DNA of 64,000 nucleotides from CAWKDC01 sp044445605 (GCA_044445605.1 JBIOEA010000009.1:1-64000); one strand, 5' to 3'. Shown: positions 7,936-17,378, counted from the stretch's first letter. Numbers and translations: made by a program. The notes: generated from the sequence alone by a model not told the origin.

Positions 7936-9633
7936 TTACCTTCCAACCACATAGGGAGTTATGATGGTAACAGTCGTTGTTTTACTACTATTCGTTGCTT
8001 TAGAACCACCGAGCATCCAGAAACTAGGTGCGGCCACACTTTCTACCCCGACCTGGTTATCCAGCTCTTGGAAGCCCGATAAAATAACCGTTTGCCCCGC
8101 ATTTAACGTCACACTTTCCATGAAGTTCTTACTTTTTACCGTCGGCAAGGTAATTTGTGGGCAATTGGTTGTTTGGCCAGTGGCACACACATTTTCTTTG
8201 TTCGTGGTCACGTCTGCGACAGACAAAGACAACGATAAATTTAACAGAATCTGATTATCCGATAAAATCGTCGGCGTCACGACCATGAAGAATCCGCTGA
8301 CAATGGTTCCAGGCGTCACAGACACTTCCGTCGTGGACGATTGATCCGAAATGGCCGAAAATGTTATTTCCTTCACGTAATCTTGACGCGTTACCACTTG
8401 TACCGGTGCAGGCTCACCATTAACGGTATAAATCGTCGTACCCGTCACTTTGGTGGTATCGAATTGAGTCGATAAGGCACCGAATATCAAATCGGCAGAA
8501 TCAAAAAATCCACTGCCATTAAGATATTGGAATTTCATCGTGTCAATCGCCACACCCGCATTATTGCCTAATGGGGATATCCCTTTAGTGATGGAATTTA
8601 ATACAACATCTCCCCCAATCGCATCGATCACAGCATCCCAGTTAATACCATAGTCCGTGTTTGCATCTAATTCGACGTTAAACACGTCCACTTTCACCGC
8701 AATTTTCCGGCGTGCTTTATCATTAATTTTATTGATGAAATCTTCTACGCGCGCTAATCTTTCGGGGATGTCAGTCACAGCGATATAGCCAGAACGTGGG
8801 TTAGGGGTGACTTTCCCTTCACTCGATAACATTTCAGTGATCGTAGAGACAGTATCTTTCCAGGTATTATTTTCTAACTGTTTGTAATTAACGTCCATCA
8901 CCGCGCCACTGTTTAAATTACTGCCGCTCTCACTGCCACCCATCGTAGAAGAAGAGGACATCTGGTTACTAAAAGTCGTTGCGCCAGGCAATACGTCCAA
9001 TGCCAACACCTTGGTTTGTGTGCGATAGAAACTCACCGTCGACGTCTCTGGATCGTATTCCCAATAAATATTAAAACCTGACACAAAGCGTTCGATCAAT
9101 CCTTTGAATGACCCTTCATACTGAAGATTCATCGTAATGTTTTTCAAAATACCAATGTTCGAAGCCACTTCACTGCCACCCACCTCAATGGCCGCGCTTT
9201 CCAAACCTGTCGCACCAGGTGCAGGCGCTATACCGGCTCCTCCCGGCGCAGCGGGCGCTGTGCTCGCACCACCACCGGCGTTGCCGCTCATGTAATTGAT
9301 CGCATCCGGGGTGAATTTAAATTTAATACCCGTTTGAGCGTATAAATCCGCGAGAATGGTTGAAAAACTTTCTGCGCTTGCCGAAGAATAGATAATGTTA
9401 CGATTGAAAACAGGTGGCAAAACAACGGGTTCACTGATTTCAAACGAATTCTCGGCCACCATAAATGCATCGGTATGTTCAACCAATGAACGTTTGTTTT
9501 GAACCTGGGCCGTTTTAGCATACACCTCTTGTGACTTGTCCGAATCTCTCTTCACATCTTCTTGAGTTGTCACAAAATTTGAATCACACGCTGTTAAAAC
9601 GCAGATCGCGGCGATGCATAATAATCGTTTCAT
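7936..9633 (-). CDS. pilN: Type IVb pilus secretin lipoprotein (PilN/TcpC/BfpB family)
   Basis: A protein of 565 residues. A lipoprotein signal (MKRLLCIAAICVLTAC, lipobox LTAC) is followed by Asp at +2. An N-terminal periplasmic STN/N0-like region, a Gly/Ala/Pro-rich low-complexity insert at about 125-150, an N-domain near NPRSGYIAVTDIPERL and the C-terminal secretin domain follow (VVTPTILSDNQILLNLSLSLS, then GQTVILSGFQE). R64 PilN and BfpB are lipoprotein secretins forming the outer-membrane pore for the pilus. It lies directly after pilL in the operon. The asparagine/serine-rich insert around 215-235 is unusual but is probably a loop. Confidence 0.87.
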   Translation of the reverse strand: MKRLLCIAAICVLTACDSNFVTTQEDVKRDSDKSQEVYAKTAQVQNKRSLVEHTDAFMVAENSFEISEPVVLPPVFNRNIIYSSASAESFSTILADLYAQTGIKFKFTPDAINYMSGNAGGGASTAPAAPGGAGIAPAPGATGLESAAIEVGGSEVASNIGILKNITMNLQYEGSFKGLIERFVSGFNIYWEYDPETSTVSFYRTQTKVLALDVLPGATTFSNQMSSSSTMGGSESGSNLNSGAVMDVNYKQLENNTWKDTVSTITEMLSSEGKVTPNPRSGYIAVTDIPERLARVEDFINKINDKARRKIAVKVDVFNVELDANTDYGINWDAVIDAIGGDVVLNSITKGISPLGNNAGVAIDTMKFQYLNGSGFFDSADLIFGALSTQFDTTKVTGTTIYTVNGEPAPVQVVTRQDYVKEITFSAISDQSSTTEVSVTPGTIVSGFFMVVTPTILSDNQILLNLSLSLSVADVTTNKENVCATGQTTNCPQITLPTVKSKNFMESVTLNAGQTVILSGFQELDNQVGVESVAAPSFWMLGGSKATNSSKTTTVTIITPYVVGR

Positions 9634-9649
9634 AATTCATTCCCTTGAT

Positions 9650-10474
9650 TTAAGGCGATATGGCCATAATGCTTGAGCTATAGGAACCGTCACGAATCAC
9701 AACCATCTTATTACGTGTAAATTGTGCTTTCAAAGGCTGATCCAGGTAGCGCAAGGTACCTAATAACTGATCTAATGAACCACCCTGTGCACTGAATTCA
9801 CCAAAAATCGTTGCTGGAGCAACCATGGTGTAATCTTTCTGAACCGCCCATTGCATGCCCCACTTGGATTGCTTAGACCAGCGGCCGATCGTTTGCTTCA
9901 ACGTTTGACCTTGCAAGACATAGAATACGCGTGGGCTCTTTTGTGCCAAGGCTTGCGCTTCTAGAGAATCTTTCGCCACAGAAATGATCTTGTCTTGCTT
10001 GTTTAGGGCAATCACCGAATGAGGGTATTGATGCTTGATATCTTCTAATTTCACACGCAAACTGGATAAACTGTCTTTGGAATAGTGATCACCCTTGTAT
10101 GGGCTATCTTTGGAGTAAATTTTGTGGCCCTTTGAGCTGGAGCTGTAGCCATCTTTCATGTCATATGTGCGACTTACAGTGATGTTATCCGCCACACGCA
10201 GGGTATAGTATTTGTAAGCAGGGTTATTGAGTTCGTCGAGCTTATGAACAATCTGAACGTTGGAGGCTATCACCGTCTCTGTCTGATTAGGTGAGCCCAA
10301 CATTTGCGATAGGGTATCGACCACATCATCTGTTTTCATGGCTTCTTGTGTGCTTTGTACGGCACGATTGGCATCGCTGGTGCGTGCGTACTCACCCGTG
10401 TAATCCACGGATGGGGTATTGGTGCAACCAACTAAGAATAGAATCACACAGGTTAGAAGGTATCGATAGATCAT
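9650..10474 (-). CDS. pilL: Type IVb pilus lipoprotein PilL/TcpQ-like, first gene of the pilus operon
   Basis: A protein of 274 residues beginning at the ATG at 10474, which has GAGG about 6 bases upstream; an in-frame GTG sits 12 bases further out. The signal is lipoprotein-type (YLLTCVILFLVGC). The C-terminal domain (LKQTIGRWSKQSKWGMQW ... FGEFSAQGGSLDQLLGTLR) is the TcpQ/toxin co-regulated pilus Q domain. This domain is related to secretin N0 domains and helps localise the secretin. It starts the minus-strand operon, and the 142-base gap to the divergent yggT gene should hold its promoter. Function is inferred from family and position. Confidence 0.75.
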   Translation of the reverse strand: MIYRYLLTCVILFLVGCTNTPSVDYTGEYARTSDANRAVQSTQEAMKTDDVVDTLSQMLGSPNQTETVIASNVQIVHKLDELNNPAYKYYTLRVADNITVSRTYDMKDGYSSSSKGHKIYSKDSPYKGDHYSKDSLSSLRVKLEDIKHQYPHSVIALNKQDKIISVAKDSLEAQALAQKSPRVFYVLQGQTLKQTIGRWSKQSKWGMQWAVQKDYTMVAPATIFGEFSAQGGSLDQLLGTLRYLDQPLKAQFTRNKMVVIRDGSYSSSIMAISP

Positions 10475-10616
10475 TGTGTTCCTCACAAGCCACTTCGTTA
10501 AGATTAAACCTCATACAGTTATTTTTCAAGGTAACAGCCGTGTTTCTTTGTGCATATGACGATATTTCATCTTTATTTTCATAAGCCTTGTGTTATTATG
10601 AAGATCTGGAGGCCAT

Positions 10617-11198
10617 ATGGGCAACCCATTACTACACGCGATCGAGTTTTTAATCGATACGCTGTTTACGCTTTACATCACCACATTCTTACTGCGCTTT
10701 TTGCTGCAGTGGGTGAGAGCCGACTTTTATAACCCCGTCTGCCAATCAATCATAAAAATAACTAACCCTGTCTTGATGCGGGTGCGTCGTTTTATTCCGG
10801 GCTGGAAAGGCATTGATTGGGCTTCTATCGTCATTGTGATCGTTTTCTGCTTCATCAATGAGTACTTGTTGATTGCATTGCGCTTCGCCGTGTTGCCAAA
10901 CCCAATCGGTATTGGGCTGTTTGCCATTGCCGATGCCATTGGCCTTGTCCTAAATATTTATATTTTCTCGACGCTGATCTGGGCCATTACTAGCTGGCTA
11001 ACACCTCAAGCGATTAATCCCGTGTTGCAAGCAATCTATCCGTTGATCGCGCCTGCCTTGCAAGCGATTCAACGCTTCATTCCCCGTTTCGCTGGGCTGG
11101 ACCTGTCACCCATCGCATTGATGATCATTCTGTCGCTCATCAATATCTTGCTGGTCATGCCTTTGAAAACCTTGGCCATTGGCTGGGTGGCGGGGTGA
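10617..11198 (+). CDS. yggT: YggT family membrane protein
   Basis: A protein of 193 residues with two YggT repeats, each a pair of hydrophobic helices around a short conserved motif (NPVCQSIIKITNPVLMRVRR in the first half, NPVLQAIYPLIAPALQAIQR in the second). A good ribosome site, CTGGAGG, lies just before the ATG. YggT proteins are small inner-membrane proteins tied to osmotic-stress tolerance and, in some lineages, to septum or chromosome organisation; the molecular role is unsettled. It is transcribed divergently from the pilus operon. Its usual neighbour proC is not visible here. Confidence 0.88.
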   Translation: MGNPLLHAIEFLIDTLFTLYITTFLLRFLLQWVRADFYNPVCQSIIKITNPVLMRVRRFIPGWKGIDWASIVIVIVFCFINEYLLIALRFAVLPNPIGIGLFAIADAIGLVLNIYIFSTLIWAITSWLTPQAINPVLQAIYPLIAPALQAIQRFIPRFAGLDLSPIALMIILSLINILLVMPLKTLAIGWVAG

Positions 11199-11244
11199 TA
11201 CCCTGCTATCATTAATGGGTCATGGCAATGGAAGAGGAAATCTT

Positions 11245-11691
11245 ATGTTTAAACGTATACTGGTCGCTATCGATGGCAGTGAAGTTTCTACCAACGCATT
11301 ACAGCATGCCATTAACTTAGCGCAAGAACAACACGCCACATTGTGCATTCTTAATGTCATTGACGAATACATGCCCTCAACAGGTGATACTATTATTGAT
11401 ATTGATAAGTTTGCACAAGCATTGAACGAACTCAGTCAACAGATACTTGATAATGCGACAAAAATGGCTCGTCAAGCCAGTATTGAATTTGAAGTTAAAT
11501 CCAGTTTATTAGAACCATTACAAGGGCGCATTGCCGACAGGATTGTTGAGATAGCAACAGAATGGAAAACTGATTTGATCGTCATCGGTTCTCATGGCCG
11601 TCATGGTTTTCAGCGCTTGTTACTGGGCAGCGTTGCAGATACAGTGATTCGAATCACCACTATTCCTGTGCTGCTTATTCATGGTCAGTGA
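11245..11691 (+). CDS. Universal stress protein (UspA family)
   Basis: A protein of 148 residues starting at the ATG at 11245, preceded by AGAGGAAAT. The N-terminal strand MFKRILVAIDGSE and the C-terminal nucleotide-binding motif (IVIGSHGRHGFQRLLLGSVADTV in pieces: G-S-H-G-x-x-G-x(9)-G-S-V) are typical of the ATP-binding UspA subgroup. Such cytoplasmic proteins rise under starvation and other stress. It follows yggT by 46 bases and may share its transcript. Confidence 0.9.
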   Translation: MFKRILVAIDGSEVSTNALQHAINLAQEQHATLCILNVIDEYMPSTGDTIIDIDKFAQALNELSQQILDNATKMARQASIEFEVKSSLLEPLQGRIADRIVEIATEWKTDLIVIGSHGRHGFQRLLLGSVADTVIRITTIPVLLIHGQ

Positions 11692-11722
11692 TCGGAAAGA
11701 ACCATTAAAAAAGTGAGAGCAT

Positions 11723-12880
11723 GTGAGCTATCAAAAGCAATTATTAACAGAGCAAGTCAGGTTGCTTTATACAAAATCGCAAACAGTAACCCCCTTGAAT
11801 ATTGTGATCGCCACGATTTTAGTGATAATTTTGTCTGCTGAAATACCTTTCACAGATCTATTGAAATGGTGGCTAACTATTACAGGTTGGTGTTTGATTA
11901 GGATTTTCCATATCAGATCCGTTATTAAAAAAGGGGATTTTGATACAGATCCAAGAAAGCTACTCAACCTTTTTACGATGTCTGTCTTTATTACGGCGAA
12001 CATCTGGGCTGTGCTGTTCTTAGAGTTTATGTTTGAAATTCCCGATTCTCACATTGTGTTTGTTATATTTGCGCTAGGCGGTCTGGCGGTAGGTGCTGTG
12101 GCATCAATGCTTAGCGAACCCCGCACGTTTTTTGCTTATTTATGCCCACTACTGATTCCCCCAACATTCGTATATTTATTTCAAGGCGATACGTTAGGTT
12201 TTACATTTTCCTCCATCATGCTGATATATTTTATATCGCTTGCGAGCACCTATATGCAAGGCCATCGTTTGTCGATAGATGGTTTTCAACTCCAGCTTGA
12301 TAAAGATGAACTCATTCAAAAACTTAAGCATAGCAATTTGAATTTAGCACATGCCAATGAAAAAATATTTTCACTCTCTAAAATAGATGAATTAACGCAC
12401 CTTGCCAATCGTCGAGAAATGGATACTACGTTAAGCAAGGAGTGGGCGCTAGCAGTGCGATCAAAGCTGCCCATCGCCTTCATCATGTTCGATATCGATC
12501 ACTTCAAAAGTTATAATGATACATTTGGACATCAGCAGGGAGATGAATGTTTGAAAAAAATCGCTGCTGTCTTGCGGTGTAGCCTCAAACGTTCGGGGGA
12601 CTGTGTCGCGCGATATGGAGGAGAAGAGTTTGCAGCCATCCTGCCAGGTACCACCTTGGAGGGAGCCGTGGCATTGGCAAAACAAGTGCAAGCAGAAATT
12701 GCTGAGCTAAAAATCCCTGCGACCAATTGCATTGCTAGCACTTTTGTTACCGTCAGCGCTGGCGTAGCAGGTATAACGCCTACTGAAACAGACAAAATGG
12801 CTGATATCATTTCTCGAGCAGATGCGGCGCTGTATCTCGCAAAAAATTCTGGACGCAACCGCGTGGAACAGGATGCATGA
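11723..12880 (+). CDS. Membrane-bound diguanylate cyclase (GGDEF)
   Basis: A protein of 385 residues that makes cyclic-di-GMP from two GTP. The N-terminal about 180 residues hold five or six membrane helices without a recognised sensor domain. A short coiled segment leads to the GGDEF domain (about 215-385), with the signature GGEEF at 299-303. An inhibitory I-site (R290-SG-D293, then five residues before GG) is present, so the enzyme should be active and feedback-controlled. The GTG at 11723 is used; the ATG two bases earlier is out of frame and closed at once by TGA. It sits between two pilus loci, one with a cyclic-di-GMP-type ATPase (MshE), a plausible but unproven target. Confidence 0.88.
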   Translation: MSYQKQLLTEQVRLLYTKSQTVTPLNIVIATILVIILSAEIPFTDLLKWWLTITGWCLIRIFHIRSVIKKGDFDTDPRKLLNLFTMSVFITANIWAVLFLEFMFEIPDSHIVFVIFALGGLAVGAVASMLSEPRTFFAYLCPLLIPPTFVYLFQGDTLGFTFSSIMLIYFISLASTYMQGHRLSIDGFQLQLDKDELIQKLKHSNLNLAHANEKIFSLSKIDELTHLANRREMDTTLSKEWALAVRSKLPIAFIMFDIDHFKSYNDTFGHQQGDECLKKIAAVLRCSLKRSGDCVARYGGEEFAAILPGTTLEGAVALAKQVQAEIAELKIPATNCIASTFVTVSAGVAGITPTETDKMADIISRADAALYLAKNSGRNRVEQDA

Positions 12881-12892
12881 TGGATAGTGATG

Positions 12893-14314
12893 TTAAGGAC
12901 AAGGAAGGGTCGCATAACCAATCGCTTTTGTATCACTTGAATTAGCGCCACTGAACCACATCTTGGCAACGTTCGAGCTATTTCCACCGGTGCAAAATGG
13001 ATCAAAAATAACAGCGGGTGCATAAGTACGATTACTTCTCCAAGGTATGCCATCCAAAATATAGAAAATAGGATTAGCAGAATCAAGCGTCCAATGAATC
13101 CCATCTGTTGAACTTGCATGCCCAATCCCATGTGCTGTCCTGTTTGGATTGCTGAGATCACTACCGATAGGCTGACCATTTGATCCGGAATAAAACATTT
13201 GATAAATGCCCTGTACTTTGATAACAGAAGGGTGATAAATATACTGTCCATCCCATTGGCTAATATCTCCTGAGGGAACAATAACCGGATCAGTCCCATA
13301 ACGAGACCAGTTTAATCCATCGGTGCTATAAGCTAATCCAAGTTGTTCAACACTCGTACCTGGGCCTAGCCCTTCTGTCGACGTATCAAAATACATAATA
13401 TAAGGATAAGACATCGGTTGACCTGGCGTGGATGTTCCATGTGGATTATAAATAACATAACCAGGCCCATAAAGATGATAGAAGTATCCCGGAGAGATGC
13501 CTGTTACTAAAAGGGGGGTTGATGGAACTTGGATAACAGGAACAGGCGGTGTCCAAATGACGCCATCTGGTGATTCCGAAAACGCGATAGCCGATATATC
13601 CGTTAAAGGTGCCGTCGTTTCCCAGAACCACAGTTTATAATGAATGCTACCCCCACCAAATCCATGTGCATCATAGACAACAACTGGGTGTGCGCCTGTA
13701 GTAGATAAACCTACTGATAAATGGGGTGTCCAAGTAATGCCATCATCAGAATAAGCCAAGGCTATTCCATTATTTCCCTCGTACAACATTTTATAAAAAG
13801 CACTATTATCGCCAAATTTCAGTGCGTCATAAATAACGACACTCGTGTAATATGCTGTCCCGGGATTAAAAATGGGATCAGAAGGATCCTCTGTCCATGC
13901 GGTCCAATTTATCTTTGAAATGATAGCAATTGAAAAAGGAAACTGAACACCATCAGCAGAGGGCTTAGCCCATTCATGTAATTCAGCAGAAATAGTTTGT
14001 GGTGTTGCTGGAGCATTTAACTTGAGCATTATATTGCAAGATTGTGCTGGACCCATTAGATTGCCACACGTCGAAGACAAGATAGATAATCCGCTGCCAA
14101 TGGGAAAAGAGCTTTGATCAATTGCGGTTATTGGAATAGCGGAAATATTGGTTACTGTAAATGTTGCTGTTGCAGTGGTTGAGACAGTCACAGCCTCAGG
14201 AAACGGTGAACTAGCTGTGATGGAAAGCAAATGAGCAAATGCTGTGATAGGGAGCAACAAACTCATGCCAAAAATGAGTTTATTAAATATTAAGCATGTT
14301 CTTTGGAACGTCAT
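12893..14314 (-). CDS. Secreted beta-propeller protein, glycosidase-like, with an N-terminal Ig-like domain
   Basis: A protein of 473 residues from the ATG at 14314 (GGAG five bases upstream). A signal peptide ends near ITAFA. Residues of roughly 25-120 resemble the bacterial Ig-like/ASH type of domain (TATFTVTNIS). The rest shows repeated blades with the pattern A-x-S-x-D-G-[IVL]-x-W-[TS] (DGITWTP, DGVIWTP, DGLNWSR, DGIHWTL), interspersed with Y-x-M-[FY]-Y/W-x-S-G. This fits the five-bladed propeller fold of GH43/GH32/GH130-like proteins. Catalytic acids cannot be assigned, so it may be an enzyme or a binding protein. It is convergent with the cyclase gene and followed upstream by an outer-membrane barrel gene. 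Confidence 0.6.
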   Translation of the reverse strand: MTFQRTCLIFNKLIFGMSLLLPITAFAHLLSITASSPFPEAVTVSTTATATFTVTNISAIPITAIDQSSFPIGSGLSILSSTCGNLMGPAQSCNIMLKLNAPATPQTISAELHEWAKPSADGVQFPFSIAIISKINWTAWTEDPSDPIFNPGTAYYTSVVIYDALKFGDNSAFYKMLYEGNNGIALAYSDDGITWTPHLSVGLSTTGAHPVVVYDAHGFGGGSIHYKLWFWETTAPLTDISAIAFSESPDGVIWTPPVPVIQVPSTPLLVTGISPGYFYHLYGPGYVIYNPHGTSTPGQPMSYPYIMYFDTSTEGLGPGTSVEQLGLAYSTDGLNWSRYGTDPVIVPSGDISQWDGQYIYHPSVIKVQGIYQMFYSGSNGQPIGSDLSNPNRTAHGIGHASSTDGIHWTLDSANPIFYILDGIPWRSNRTYAPAVIFDPFCTGGNSSNVAKMWFSGANSSDTKAIGYATLPCP

Positions 14315-14341
14315 ATTATCTCCGGTAATCTCTTTCAAGCT

Positions 14342-15100
14342 CTAAAAGAAATGGGTATAGGCAAGGTATATTTCGTTACTCGATAATTTTTCAAAATCAA
14401 GAGAATAAGGATATTCGATACCACGTGTTTTAAATGAAACATCACCAGAATCAACGTAGCGATACCCCAGCGCAATGCGCTCAGACTGATAACCACATGC
14501 TGAGGCTAAGCAATCAAATGCATATCCAATGCCGAACCCGAGCTGATAAGCAAAATTGTTACTCGTATGAGATTCAAAAGGTGGTAACGCGACATAGCCG
14601 GTATCATTAACAGGCGTTTCCGAATAATCGCTCAAATGATTCCAGGCAGAACCCACACCTATATTAATAAAGGGAGTAAAATTTTTAATGTTCCACGTAA
14701 ACTGGGTCTCCAGTAAGAGGCGGACACTACTGATATGAAATGTGTAATGATAGAGAGTATCGCTCGAAGACCCTAGAGCGGTTTCGATCAATTGACCATT
14801 ATAGTCATAATTTCCAGGCGTACCATAAATGCCTAGCCCCAATGATATTGCGGGTATGCCCCCACGTCCAGTAAATTCATAACCACCGTTTGCAGCAACA
14901 ATCGTCGTAGAAGAGTGGCTTCCATCAACAGGATAAGCATCCGTTAGCCACCCGTTGTAATAATTAATGTTTGGATGAGTATTACCCAGCGCTGCTATGC
15001 TGGCACCAAGGTTCCCACCTAAATGAAAATGACCCATAGTATCTGCAAAAACAGAAGGAAAAAATGCAAATAGAAAAAATAACGAGCCCATTTGTTTCAT
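14342..15100 (-). CDS. Outer-membrane beta-barrel protein (opacity/OmpA-barrel type)
   Basis: A protein of 252 residues. The ATG at 15100 gives a clean signal peptide (MKQMGSLFFLFAFFPSVFA). A TTG at 15124 with GGGAAGG upstream would add eight basic residues and is a real alternative. The mature part alternates hydrophobic and polar residues in strands with Gly and aromatic residues (FHLGGNLGASI, FTPFINIGVGSAW, FAYQLGFGIGYAF) and ends in FF-COOH, the usual C-terminal aromatic signal for barrel insertion. Eight strands are likely. One disulfide could form between the CLASAC cysteines. The function is unknown. It lies 28 bases from the propeller gene and may be co-transcribed. Confidence 0.7.
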   Translation of the reverse strand: MKQMGSLFFLFAFFPSVFADTMGHFHLGGNLGASIAALGNTHPNINYYNGWLTDAYPVDGSHSSTTIVAANGGYEFTGRGGIPAISLGLGIYGTPGNYDYNGQLIETALGSSSDTLYHYTFHISSVRLLLETQFTWNIKNFTPFINIGVGSAWNHLSDYSETPVNDTGYVALPPFESHTSNNFAYQLGFGIGYAFDCLASACGYQSERIALGYRYVDSGDVSFKTRGIEYPYSLDFEKLSSNEIYLAYTHFF

Positions 15101-15215
15101 TTTTTTCAGCTTGGTATCGTGCAATTTACCTTCCCTAATAACTATTTTATCGTAATGCTGAGAGAGAATCCCAGGAAAATCATAGGACAAATAGTTACTT
15201 ATTTCAAGAAGACCT

Positions 15216-16877
15216 CTAATTAAACACCTCTCTCCACGCAAACACACGATCTTTCCAATAGGAACCGATCAATGCACTGACGGCATTAATACTCACCGCA
15301 GGATTACCCGTACTCGCATTTGCCCACACGGTGCCATTCCAAAATGCTGCAGCGCCATTCGCACCCACTGCCCAACAGGCATCCGTTGCCATGCATTTCA
15401 CGCTCAACATATTTTGCGCAGGGACTCCCGCACCCACCGTTTGAGACCAAGCCGTTCCATTCCAGTGAATAAAGACAGCATGGGTGCTCACGTTCCCGAC
15501 AGCCCAACAATCACTCGCCGTCACACAACTCACGCCATTGTATTGAACGGCAGGGATCCCCGCCACCGACCCGGATGACCATGTGCCACTGTTATAAAAA
15601 GCAATCACAGGCCCCGATCCTACTACCACACAAAACGTTGCGCTAGGGCAATCAATACCCAAAAAATTAGTCGTGTCTGCAATAGCTCCATTATTTCCAA
15701 TAGCTCCTGAACTCACTCGTGACCAGGCACCTCCACTCCATGTCAATACGACTTCATACCGCAAAGAAGCAGGCGTCCCCGTCGTTAATGCATTTCCCAC
15801 CGCCACACAAAAACTGGTAGAGGGGCAATCCACAGCGTTATACGTCACACTCGGCATGGAACTGTTACTCGCATCTTGAGACCAACTCGACCCATTCCAT
15901 TCCGACAAACTCGTATTCGTTGCACCCACTGCTTTGCAAAATGCCGTACCTGCACAAGACACGCCATATAACATTTGATTCACATTCGTACTGCACACAG
16001 GGCTCCATGTGCTGCCATTGTAAAAAACATAAAGTGAACGACTACTCGATGTACAACTTGATGTCGTCACGTTTCCCACGCTCCAACCATTGCTGCTATG
16101 GATAAAATCAAGACTGTTTAATGCGTAGCTCCCAATGCCCGCAGATGGTCCCATGTTTGTCCATGTTGAACCCGCCCAATATTGAATGAGATCCCCACCG
16201 GAAACGGCACCCACGGATTGCGGGCTCGCGAACATCACCGTTTGTTTGATCGTACGAGACGCCTTTGGGCTCGCCACGCTCGGCACGCCGCCGGTCGCCT
16301 GTAATTCACATAATGATTGCACCACCGCAATGCCAGAGGCATGCGCAGCAGCTGTCGATCCATTAGCACCGTGCGTGACACCCAATAAACACGCTGACAC
16401 GCCAGTACCACACTGTGTCGCAGAGGTTCCTAAACTACCATAATCGATCAATTCATTTTCGATTATCACGGTGCCCATCGATGCGTATCCGCTGACACTC
16501 GTCATTGGAATCACCGTGCTCAACGTAGTGATGGCTGCGCTCAGAGTGGCGGGTGTCGGCATATAACGGGTTCCCGTCACCGTAAATGTCCCCGCGCCTA
16601 ATGCAACATTCGTATAAGATGCGTTGCCATTCATCGCGGTGCAGGCTATTCGACTAGCGGTACCAGATGTGTTGGCCATCGGCTTGGTCTCGATCGCCGC
16701 TAACCCGGCACTTAATCCCGCTTGTGCCAAATAAAAGGCTTCTGTGGTGATGCCTTGATTGCTTGCCGATTCAGCGTTGTCTACAAAAAGATATGCAATC
16801 GTCCCCGCTATGAGCGCCATGACTGTCATGAGCATCACCGCGGCGATCAATAATGAACCTCTCTGTTTAAAACGCAT
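15216..16877 (-). CDS. MshP-like minor pilin fused to a C-terminal cysteine-rich propeller-like domain
   Basis: A protein of about 553 residues. Three ATG codons occur in a row; the third, at 16877, is the best spaced from the GGAG site. The N-terminus (RFKQRGSLLIAAVMLMTVMA, then AEAFYLAQAGLSAG-like spacing in TTEAFYLAQAGLSAGL) is the PilX/MshP class of minor pilin. After about 200 residues come repeats built on [VI]-x-C-x5-C-x-[AV]-V-G followed by W-x-G-x-x-W. Five C-x5-C pairs are seen (VSCAGTAFC, VDCPSTSFC, IDCPSATFC, VSCVTASDC, VKCMATDAC), plus a cysteine-free first copy and a partial last one, compatible with a six- or seven-bladed propeller. Typical MshP is only about 150 residues. It closes the MSHA operon where mshQ would be expected, so an adhesin role is inferred. 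Confidence 0.7.
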   Translation of the reverse strand: MRFKQRGSLLIAAVMLMTVMALIAGTIAYLFVDNAESASNQGITTEAFYLAQAGLSAGLAAIETKPMANTSGTASRIACTAMNGNASYTNVALGAGTFTVTGTRYMPTPATLSAAITTLSTVIPMTSVSGYASMGTVIIENELIDYGSLGTSATQCGTGVSACLLGVTHGANGSTAAAHASGIAVVQSLCELQATGGVPSVASPKASRTIKQTVMFASPQSVGAVSGGDLIQYWAGSTWTNMGPSAGIGSYALNSLDFIHSSNGWSVGNVTTSSCTSSSRSLYVFYNGSTWSPVCSTNVNQMLYGVSCAGTAFCKAVGATNTSLSEWNGSSWSQDASNSSMPSVTYNAVDCPSTSFCVAVGNALTTGTPASLRYEVVLTWSGGAWSRVSSGAIGNNGAIADTTNFLGIDCPSATFCVVVGSGPVIAFYNSGTWSSGSVAGIPAVQYNGVSCVTASDCWAVGNVSTHAVFIHWNGTAWSQTVGAGVPAQNMLSVKCMATDACWAVGANGAAAFWNGTVWANASTGNPAVSINAVSALIGSYWKDRVFAWREVFN

Positions 16878-16892
16878 CATCATCTCCTAAGT

Positions 16893-17378
16893 TCAGACAC
16901 CATTTCTGACAGCTATCGTCGTGTAATAAATCGGTGTTGATGTCGTCCCCGCCGAATCCGTGGTTTGAAACATCACAGCCACTAATATATACCGCACCGC
17001 GGATGCCGTGCTCGTGCTCGTCCCTGTGCCATCAAAATAGGAAAATGCAAAACTCCCCAAATTACTCACGAGGCTTGTTCCATTATGGAAAACACTCGGC
17101 GCCGTGTATTGATAATTCTGCGCATTGCCTGCTTGATCCGTAAAAACAAGATTCGAAGCAGTGATGGTCGTTAATGTGTTCGGATTAATTTGACGCATAT
17201 CGCGCGTCATGCGCTCTAACGATTCACGCACATTCCAGTCCAGGCTTTCCAAATCAAACCCTAATTGCGAAGACTCAATCATTTGCGTCATTAAATAGCC
17301 GATCACTGTACTGAACAAGCTCATGAGAAAAATTACCATCACCATTTCAATCAGCGTAAAACCTGCGCGTTTGATCAC
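16893..17378 (-). CDS. mshO: MSHA minor prepilin MshO-like (PilW class)
   Basis: A prepilin of 161 residues with leader MIKRAG and the cleavage motif G|FTLIEMVMVIFLMSL. The next segment (NVRESLERMTRDMRQI) is the MshO/PilW signature, where large minor pilins carry R-x-x-x-x-M-x-R-D-x-R. The head is a short beta region without cysteines. The gene abuts mshD (the start at 17378 is one base from the mshD stop) and precedes the MshP-like gene, as in Vibrio. It is probably part of the priming minor-pilin complex. Confidence 0.8.
   Translation of the reverse strand: MIKRAGFTLIEMVMVIFLMSLFSTVIGYLMTQMIESSQLGFDLESLDWNVRESLERMTRDMRQINPNTLTTITASNLVFTDQAGNAQNYQYTAPSVFHNGTSLVSNLGSFAFSYFDGTGTSTSTASAVRYILVAVMFQTTDSAGTTSTPIYYTTIAVRNGV

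Noticed and set aside
12532..13299. Long open frame on the minus strand across the end of the diguanylate cyclase gene and the start of the propeller gene region
   Set aside because: It overlaps two genes with clear protein signatures, has no ribosome site and no recognisable protein features.
15101..15247. Extended N-terminus of the outer-membrane barrel protein
   Set aside because: The extension overlaps the MshP-like gene end and destroys the signal peptide; a start at 15100 or 15124 is better.
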